Shown here: positions 1 through 4,501 of the stretch, one piece after another | How positions within the stretch are numbered: the first letter of the stretch is position 1 | Layout: each line of letters begins with the position of its first letter | Notes under the pieces: generated by a model | The model's database searches: none | What the model saw: the letters and a program-made list of their open reading frames with translations, nothing else | Told to the model about the DNA's origin: nothing | Translations under genes and position numbers: made by a program | DNA from: Desulfuromonadaceae bacterium UBA5613 | Lineage (GTDB): Bacteria > Desulfobacterota > Desulfuromonadia > Desulfuromonadales > UBA2197 | DNA: 6,894 nt | Reading direction: 5' to 3' | Assembly: GCA_002424625.1 (NCBI GenBank) | Contig: DIKR01000140.1 | Coordinates: 1-6,894, forward strand

Positions 1-509
1 GCGCCGAGGTCTTCGACGGCGACCAAACCATGTGCGGCAAAGGTGAAGCGCGATTCGTGGATAATCAGGCCGGCATCGACGCTGCCGCTTGACACCGCCG
101 CGACAATTTTATCAAAGGAGAGGACCTGCAGTCGCTCATAGCCGGCGCCGTGCAGTTGCAGCAGAAGATTCGCCGTTGTCAATTCCCCGGGAATGGCGAT
201 CAGTTTGCCGCGCAGGCGCTCAAGGCTTGTCGTCTGGCGGGCGACCACCAGCGGTCCGCAACCCCGTCCGAGGGCGCCGCCACTGCGCAGCAGGGCATAT
301 TCGTTACGCAGGTGACCAAAGGCGTGATAGGAAATTTTGGTGAGGTCGAGCTCCCTTGCCAGGGCCCGACAGTTGAGGGTTTCGACATCGGCAAGTTCTT
401 CCCGGATGTAGAAGCCGTGCAGGGGGATGCGGCCATGCATCAGAGCATAAAAGATGAAGGTGTCGTTGGGGCAAGGCGAATAGCCGAGATGCAGGGTCGG
501 GGAGTTCAT
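1..509 (-). CDS. mqnD: 1,4-dihydroxy-6-naphthoate synthase MqnD (partial, C-terminus beyond the left edge)
   Basis: MqnD converts cyclic dehypoxanthinyl futalosine to 1,4-dihydroxy-6-naphthoate in the futalosine pathway to menaquinone; it is a cytosolic enzyme with a periplasmic-binding-protein-like fold. I read 169 complete residues without a stop. Family signatures are clear: LGYSPCPNDTFIF at residues 8-20, DVETLN at 41-46, LRSGGALGRGCGPL at 74-87, IPGELTTANLLL at 106-117 and GLIIHESRFTF at 147-157. H151 in the IHESR motif matches the histidine proposed as catalytic in the Thermus enzyme. The family is usually about 270-290 residues, so roughly the last 100 are outside the window. The ATG at 509-507 overlaps the mqnB stop by four bases (ATGA), so it is very likely translated by coupling; only a weak AGG lies upstream. 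MqnA is related, but the SPCPNDTFIF and IHESRF motifs favour MqnD. Confidence 0.96.
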   Translation of the reverse strand, partial: MNSPTLHLGYSPCPNDTFIFYALMHGRIPLHGFYIREELADVETLNCRALARELDLTKISYHAFGHLRNEYALLRSGGALGRGCGPLVVARQTTSLERLRGKLIAIPGELTTANLLLQLHGAGYERLQVLSFDKIVAAVSSGSVDAGLIIHESRFTFAAHGLVAVEDLG

Positions 510-1270
510 GCGGAGACCTGGCCGGGTTCGGTGCACAACAGAGCAATGAGGGCTTGCTGAGCAATTTCGGCGGCGCCAACGAGATCCCAACGCTCAAGGT
601 TGCGATCTTCAACAAGGTTGGAGATGCCGCGCACTTCACAAAACGGAATATTGTGACGGGCGCAGACCAAGGCGGCCGCGGCCCCTTCCATGTTTTCGCA
701 GATGCCGCCGCTGCGCCGGGAAAGGATTTCGCCGCCGGCGGTGGTCCCCGAACAGGTCGAGACCGTGACAAAGGGGCCGGTCACCAAAGAGATTCCAGCG
801 GCCGCAGCAAAGGGGGTCAATTGCTCTTTGGCGCGTTGCTGCCAGTCATGATCGACGGGGCAGGTATTGTACAGGGGAGGAGAGGAACTGCTGAGAAGAG
901 GGAGGCGCATTGCGGCCAGATCTTGAAATCCCTGTGGCGTCAGCACTCCTTCGTCACCAAAAATTTCGCTGCTGGCCAGGGCGAGATCGCCGACCTGCAA
1001 CCGGCTGCCGGGAAGGGCGCCGCCGCAGCCAACCACCAGCAGTGCTTGCGGTTGATGCAGGGCCAAAAGGGTGGCAGCGGCTGCAGCATTGGCTTTGCCG
1101 ACGCCGCTGTGCAAAAGTTCGAGCGTCATCCCCGCTGACTTGCGTTTGTAAAGATGGAACCCGCCCAGATTCGAGATCTTCCACGGTCCCCAGTAGGAGC
1201 GGATCAGTTCCGTCTCCAGAGGGACAGCCGCGAGAATGGCAATGGTAGGTCGGATCTGGGCCACTTTCAT
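506..1270 (-). CDS. mqnB: Futalosine hydrolase MqnB
   Basis: MqnB hydrolyses futalosine, releasing hypoxanthine and giving dehypoxanthinyl futalosine, the substrate that MqnC cyclises before MqnD acts. It belongs to the nucleoside phosphorylase/MTA-SAH nucleosidase superfamily and is cytosolic. The 254 residues are a normal length. Visible motifs in order: AILAAVPLETELIR at 11-24, SGVGKANA at 55-62, VVGCGGALPGS at 79-89, a GDLALASSEIFGDEG stretch at 94-108, CENMEGAAAALVC at 191-203 (the ribose-binding MEG segment), and EVRGISNLVEDRN at 212-224 followed by ERW. Asn218 sits where MTA/SAH nucleosidases have the catalytic Asp; RGISN is what I recall as usual for MqnB, and it separates this gene from mtnN. 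The ATG start lies two bases after the TAG of the upstream gene with no clear Shine-Dalgarno, which suggests re-initiation. The stop overlaps the mqnD start. Confidence 0.95.
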   Translation of the reverse strand: MKVAQIRPTIAILAAVPLETELIRSYWGPWKISNLGGFHLYKRKSAGMTLELLHSGVGKANAAAAATLLALHQPQALLVVGCGGALPGSRLQVGDLALASSEIFGDEGVLTPQGFQDLAAMRLPLLSSSSPPLYNTCPVDHDWQQRAKEQLTPFAAAAGISLVTGPFVTVSTCSGTTAGGEILSRRSGGICENMEGAAAALVCARHNIPFCEVRGISNLVEDRNLERWDLVGAAEIAQQALIALLCTEPGQVSA

Positions 1271-1272
1271 CG

Positions 1273-2361
1273 CTATTTATACCAGCCGCAGCGGATCAGG
1301 TCGCGGCGCAGATTAGCGCCCTGGGCGGCAATTACCCCGTGGCACCAGAAGCGATCGGAGCGCATCGGGATCGTGCTTGGCGCATCGATCCGCTTGCGTT
1401 GATCCTGGAGGAGGCTGCGAAAGATAGCATCACTTTCAGCCATGACCTCTTGCATCTTTTTCTGCAGGGGAGCCGTGACCCCTTCGCAGACAAATTGCAG
1501 CAGATCGCGTAGCTGCAGACCATACTGATAGTCGGCGAGATCGCCATCAAAGCCTGCAGCGCAGGCGTTGACAAAGTCATTCCAGTCAAAGAGAAGCACT
1601 CCGAAATCATCTTCGGCCAGATCGATAAATTCTGCAAATTCGGGCCGCTCCGCCAGCCGTCGGGCGATCTCGTCCTGCTCTTTGCGGGTCAAAAAGAAGG
1701 AAAGGGATTCTTCGACCGGGTACATTTCGAGTTGCTCGATAATCTCCTGGCAAAAAATCAGAAAATCGAGCTGACGCGGAGTCATTGTCGCAAAGGGGGC
1801 CGGGAGTTGCATGCGGTGATGACAAAGCAGGGAAAGATGGTCGTGGCCGAAATCTGCCGGGAGCGGCAGATGCTCCTTGTGCGGCAGACCATGGCGGGCC
1901 AAAAGGTGGGTGAGGCGCAGGTGATTGTCGGTAAAGCAGGTAACGACCTTCTCTTCCGAGTAGAACATTTCGAGTCCGGCACGGTTGCTGGCGAGACCAA
2001 AGCCGACAAAGCCGTCATGAATCAGTCGGGGCAGATAGGGAGTGATGACCTCAAGGATCTCTCTCGTCGGCAAATAGTCAGAATAGTAGACGCGGGGCGC
2101 CGCTTCATTTTCGCTGGCGACGCCTCCTTCATTTTCATAAAACTCAAGAACAAAGAAGGCTTCATTCGGGAGGAGCCGGGCGAAGTCCTGAAAAAAACCG
2201 GCCAGTTTTCCCGCCCCGAGGATTGCGGTCAGGCGAAAAGCGTCCGGAGAATTTTCCAGTCGTTCGAGAAGATAACCTTCTTTAAGGAGGGGGCGACGCA
2301 GACGCCGGGGATTCGGCCAGGGGCGCAAGCCGAGAGGAAAGTCGAAGGAACGGTCTGGCAA
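1273..2361 (-). CDS. Protein of unknown function, first gene of the menaquinone operon (TTG start)
   Basis: I do not recognise this 362-residue protein. It has no evident signal peptide or membrane segment and looks soluble and mixed alpha/beta. The N-terminus is Arg/Pro-rich (residues 13-25). A segment at 90-115 (VYYSDYLPTR, then ITPYLPRLIHDGFVGFG) looks like a folded core. Residues 147-182 hold nine histidines and one cysteine, including HKEH, GHDH and CHH. The C-terminal half (195-325) is acidic and helix-rich, with aromatic and acidic runs such as DDFGVLLFDWNDF. The end is basic (LRRDLIRCGWYK). The start is TTG, supported by GGAG six bases upstream; the frame has stops further up and no ATG or GTG in between. 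It is followed after two bases by mqnB, so it is co-transcribed and probably coupled. A role in quinone synthesis is inferred from position only. The minus-strand frame is preferred over the antisense frame because of length, coupling and its Shine-Dalgarno. Confidence 0.82.
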   Translation of the reverse strand: MPDRSFDFPLGLRPWPNPRRLRRPLLKEGYLLERLENSPDAFRLTAILGAGKLAGFFQDFARLLPNEAFFVLEFYENEGGVASENEAAPRVYYSDYLPTREILEVITPYLPRLIHDGFVGFGLASNRAGLEMFYSEEKVVTCFTDNHLRLTHLLARHGLPHKEHLPLPADFGHDHLSLLCHHRMQLPAPFATMTPRQLDFLIFCQEIIEQLEMYPVEESLSFFLTRKEQDEIARRLAERPEFAEFIDLAEDDFGVLLFDWNDFVNACAAGFDGDLADYQYGLQLRDLLQFVCEGVTAPLQKKMQEVMAESDAIFRSLLQDQRKRIDAPSTIPMRSDRFWCHGVIAAQGANLRRDLIRCGWYK

Positions 2362-2367
2362 GCGGGA

Positions 2368-2371
2368 CTCC
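2368..2371 (-). promoter_or_regulatory. Shine-Dalgarno for the unknown first gene
   Basis: Read on the minus strand, GGAG lies six bases before TTG at 2361-2359. It decides this unusual start codon, because no ATG or GTG occurs in frame between it and the upstream in-frame stop at 2427-2425. Confidence 0.6.
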
Positions 2372-2530
2372 GTAAGGACAAAGTATCTTAAGAGACTAAT
2401 AAGTAAATGAATGGCCGATAAAAGTCAACTTCGGGCAAAGGGGCGGCCGCGGCGTTTAACGCGCTGACCGGTTTAGGCAACGACAGCCTGGGCAAGCTGA
2501 AGACGGGAGGAGGCGAGGGAGGAAACAGGT

Positions 2531-2547
2531 TTTGATTTTGCATCAAA
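2531..2547. promoter_or_regulatory. FNR/CRP-like inverted repeat TTTGAT-N5-ATCAAA
   Basis: Perfect six-base arms flank a five-base spacer (TTTGC). The inner half-sites TTGAT and ATCAA equal the FNR consensus half-sites, but FNR normally has a four-base spacer, so a classical FNR site is not established. The repeat lies about 120 bases upstream of the predicted plus start site and about 180 bases upstream of the minus TTG start, and so could serve either operon. It could also be a site for another dimeric regulator, or chance in A+T-rich DNA. Confidence 0.35.
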
Positions 2548-2562
2548 TACTTTTTGAAATAT

Positions 2563-2590
2563 TTTTACTGGAAATAAATCGATTTTACTG
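2563..2590. repeat. Direct repeat TTTTACTG x2, 20 bp period
   Basis: The octamer TTTTACTG occurs at 2563-2570 and again at 2583-2590, two helical turns apart, immediately left of the first operator-like element. Such phased repeats can bind a tandem regulator. Given the local A+T richness, chance is a real alternative. Confidence 0.3.
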
Positions 2591-2591
2591 A

Positions 2592-2607
2592 GGTGAAATA
2601 ATTTACC
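2592..2607. promoter_or_regulatory. Operator-like element, copy 1
   Basis: GGTGAAATAATTTACC is an imperfect palindrome (six of eight base pairs symmetric) lying 18 bases upstream of the plus -35 box. It shares 11 of 16 positions with the element at 2625-2640, 33 bp further right (about three helical turns). Together with CGTGAA at 2607-2612 this makes a cluster of GTGAA/TTTAC half-sites. A dimeric repressor or activator site is inferred; the regulator is unknown. Confidence 0.38.
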
Positions 2608-2624
2608 GTGAATAAAATCTTGTT

Positions 2625-2640
2625 GTTGACATTTTTCACC
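2625..2640. promoter_or_regulatory. Operator-like element, copy 2, overlapping the -35 box
   Basis: GTTGACATTTTTCACC matches copy 1 at 11 of 16 positions and has partial two-fold symmetry (GxTGA...TCAxC). It covers the TTGACA box, so occupancy would be expected to block RNA polymerase. Repression of the carboxylase operon is an inference from position. Confidence 0.35.
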
Positions 2641-2654
2641 ATTTTCGGTATATC
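2626..2654 (+). promoter_or_regulatory. Sigma70-type promoter for the carboxylase operon
   Basis: A perfect TTGACA (2626-2631) is followed by a 17-base spacer and TATATC (2649-2654, four of six to TATAAT). Transcription would start near 2661 and give a leader of about 84 bases before the ATG at 2745. It sits in A+T-rich DNA in the only sizeable gap upstream of the operon. A short GGGT-CTA-ACCC hairpin (2703-2713) lies in the leader, but it is too weak to call a control element. Confidence 0.65.
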
Positions 2655-2729
2655 CGCTTCGTAAAACTACTTTATATTTTCTGTCGGTACCTCCCCATTG
2701 TTGGGTCTAACCCCTATTCTTGCACAGTC

Positions 2730-2735
2730 AAAGGA
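2730..2735 (+). promoter_or_regulatory. Shine-Dalgarno deciding the carboxyltransferase start
   Basis: AAAGGA ends nine bases before the ATG at 2745 but directly abuts an earlier in-frame ATG at 2736. Ribosome spacing rules exclude the first ATG, so translation should begin at 2745. Confidence 0.75.
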
Positions 2736-2744
2736 ATGAGCCCC

Positions 2745-4469
2745 ATGTCGAAACAAGCGATTAAGCCGTCCCTGAAGAACCCGTTTGATCCGCCCGAGAA
2801 GGTCGAATTCAATATCCCCGGTGAAATATCCCGGGCAACCGGTGGCTATGAAGAGGCGATGAAGCAAGGTTACGACCTGATTCAGCGTCCGATCAAATCG
2901 GTGAGCATCGAACAGATTGAAAAGCAGCACTTTAAAAAGCGCATGACCGTCTGGGAACGCATCAGCGTTTTGACCGACAATGAGCCGAATATTCTTTTCC
3001 AGAACTGGGGAAAAAATCTTGACGGCGCCTCGCTGGTCACCGGCATTCTCAATATCCGCGGTCGTGATGTCGCTCTCTACGGCCACGATTTCACCGTCCG
3101 TGCCGGCTCCATTGACGCCACCAACGGTCGCAAGCTGGCCCTCCTCTTTCAGATGGCGGGAGAAAAGGGGATTCCGGTCATCGGTATGAACGATTCCGCC
3201 GGTGCCTTTGTCCCGGCCGGGGTTGGTGGCCTTGACGGCTATGCCGAGGCTTTCACTGCCCTGCGCAAGATCAGCGGCGTTGTTCCCTCGATCATGTGCA
3301 TGTTCGGCTTCAATGCCGGCGGCGGTTCTTATCTGCCGCGGCAGGGATCCTTTGTCATTCAGCCGAACGATACCTTTTTCGGCCTGACCGGACCGGGCGT
3401 CGTCAAGTCGGTCCTCGGCGAAGATGTCACCCCGGAAGAGCTCGGCGGTCCCAATGTGCATGGCCAGTCGGGCGTTGCCGACCTGACTGTTGAGGATGAA
3501 GTCGATGCCCTGCGCACCGCCATTCAGCTCCTTTCTTATCTCCCCGACAACAACCGGGTCATGGCCCCCTTCCAGTCGACCAGTGACCCTCTTGATCGCA
3601 AGACCTGGGAGATCAACACCCTGCTCAAGAAGGCCTTCAACTCGCCGACCGGCTTCAATACCCCCTTTGATGTCTCGATCCTCATTCAGCAGATTTGTGA
3701 CCATGGCGATTACTTCGAGATGCAGCGTGACCGCGCCCGCAACGTCGTCACCGCCTTTGGTCGCCTCGGCGGCAACGTCGTCGGCTTCGTCGCCAACAAC
3801 AGCGCCGTCGCTTCCGGCCAGATCGATATCGATGCCGCCTACAAAATCGCCCGTTTCAACCGCTTCTGCAATATCTACAATATCCCGATGATCTTCATGG
3901 AGGACACTACCGGCTTCCTCCCCGGCAAGGATCAGGAGACTCGCGGCATCATCCAGGCCGGCCGCGCCATGCTTGATTCTATCGTCGACATCCGCACCCC
4001 CCGTATTCTCCTCATTCTCCGTAACGCCTACGGCGGCGCTTATGCGTCCTATAATAACTACCCGACCGGTGCTGATCTCGTCCTTGCCCTGCCGACCACC
4101 CGCCTCGCGGTCATGGGCCCGGCCGGCAAGGAGTTCGTCTACAAGGATGAAGTCCGCAAGATGCGCAGCTCCGGTGCCGAGCGCCTCAAGCAGGGAATTG
4201 CCGAGCGTGTCGCCGCCGGCATGGACGCCGGCGCAGCCCGCAACGAAGCCGAGAAAGAGACGGCGGAGTGGCTCAAGGCTCGCGATATCGAACTCAATCA
4301 GCGCTATGAAAAAGAGTTGATGAATCCCAAGGAAGCTCTCAGTCTCGGCTCGATCTCTTCCCTCGTCATGCCGACCGACCTGCGTAAAGTGCTGGGAGAA
4401 AATCTCAATTTCTTCCTCCGCCATTATCAGCCCTCAGCAATGCAGGCGGTTCAGCGCGAGTTCCATTGA
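2745..4469 (+). CDS. Acyl-CoA carboxylase carboxyltransferase subunit (PCCB/MmdA family)
   Basis: This subunit moves the carboxyl group from carboxybiotin to an acyl-CoA (or the reverse) in the cytosol. The 574 residues hold both crotonase-fold halves in one chain, slightly longer than the usual 510-540. N-half: a TVWERISVL segment near 65-75 matching the family's 'ARERIDLL', NDSAGAFVPAG near 150, GFNAGGGSY at 188-196 with oxyanion pair G192-G193, and GPGVVKSVLGEDVTPEELGG from 216. C-half: GNVVGFVANNSAV, EDTTGFLPGKDQE at 386-398, AYGGAY at 428-433 with the second oxyanion pair G431-A432, and GADLVLALPTTRLAVMGPAG after it. The residue equivalent to specificity position 422 of Streptomyces PccB is Ala434, neither the Asp of propionyl-CoA nor the Ile of acetyl-CoA enzymes, so the substrate is open. 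The extra length is mainly a charged helical region near 465-525. The biotin carboxylase follows after 32 bp. A decarboxylase role is possible, but no membrane subunit is visible. Confidence 0.93.
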   Translation: MSKQAIKPSLKNPFDPPEKVEFNIPGEISRATGGYEEAMKQGYDLIQRPIKSVSIEQIEKQHFKKRMTVWERISVLTDNEPNILFQNWGKNLDGASLVTGILNIRGRDVALYGHDFTVRAGSIDATNGRKLALLFQMAGEKGIPVIGMNDSAGAFVPAGVGGLDGYAEAFTALRKISGVVPSIMCMFGFNAGGGSYLPRQGSFVIQPNDTFFGLTGPGVVKSVLGEDVTPEELGGPNVHGQSGVADLTVEDEVDALRTAIQLLSYLPDNNRVMAPFQSTSDPLDRKTWEINTLLKKAFNSPTGFNTPFDVSILIQQICDHGDYFEMQRDRARNVVTAFGRLGGNVVGFVANNSAVASGQIDIDAAYKIARFNRFCNIYNIPMIFMEDTTGFLPGKDQETRGIIQAGRAMLDSIVDIRTPRILLILRNAYGGAYASYNNYPTGADLVLALPTTRLAVMGPAGKEFVYKDEVRKMRSSGAERLKQGIAERVAAGMDAGAARNEAEKETAEWLKARDIELNQRYEKELMNPKEALSLGSISSLVMPTDLRKVLGENLNFFLRHYQPSAMQAVQREFH

Positions 4470-4487
4470 TCTTAAAACTATCAGACT

Positions 4488-4491
4488 GGAG
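4488..4491 (+). promoter_or_regulatory. Shine-Dalgarno for the biotin carboxylase gene
   Basis: GGAG ends ten bases before the ATG at 4502, within the 32-bp gap after the carboxyltransferase stop. The gap has no terminator or promoter, which supports one transcript for both genes. Confidence 0.6.
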
Positions 4492-4501
4492 ATAGAGACC
4501 T

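Larger units (their letters stand above)
2362..2744. other. Divergent intergenic control region without a convincing gene
   Basis: This stretch separates the start of the minus-strand mqn operon from the start of the plus-strand carboxylase operon, so it must hold both promoters. It is two-part: about 2437-2526 is G+C-rich with a purine-rich end, and about 2527-2690 is strongly A+T-rich. The plus promoter is clear (separate entry). For the minus operon the best guess is a TTGACT -35 box (complement of 2423-2428) with a poor -10 near 2400-2405, which would give a leader of about 30 bases; I hold this at low confidence. No intrinsic terminator, as a stable stem followed by a T-run, is visible. 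Very short reading frames here are discussed under findings and rejected items. Confidence 0.7.

Noticed and set aside
554..1138. A 194-codon plus-strand frame antisense to mqnB
   Set aside because: The minus strand carries unmistakable futalosine hydrolase motifs over the same bases.
1732..2391. A 219-codon plus-strand frame antisense to the unknown protein gene
   Set aside because: The minus-strand frame is longer, has a Shine-Dalgarno, and is tightly coupled to mqnB; the plus frame has no family motif.
2388..2543. A 51-codon minus-strand frame (starts MQNQNLFPPSPPP) just upstream of the unknown protein gene
   Set aside because: No Shine-Dalgarno, low-complexity proline-rich start, and its ATG lies inside the FNR-like palindrome. 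It could be a leader peptide, but nothing supports that.
2531..2547. Calling the TTTGAT/ATCAAA repeat a true FNR box
   Set aside because: The spacer is five bases instead of four and the distance to the plus promoter (about -120) is not a usual activating position; kept only as FNR/CRP-like.
2703..2713. GGGT-CTA-ACCC hairpin in the carboxylase leader as a riboswitch or attenuator
   Set aside because: The stem is only four base pairs with a three-base loop, has no T-run after it, and the leader is too short for a known riboswitch.
2667..4424. A 585-codon open frame on the minus strand, antisense to the carboxyltransferase gene
   Set aside because: The plus strand encodes clear carboxyltransferase motifs from end to end. 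The antisense frame is Gly/Asp/Val-rich, shows no recognisable motif, and follows from the sense codon bias that avoids TTA, CTA and TCA.
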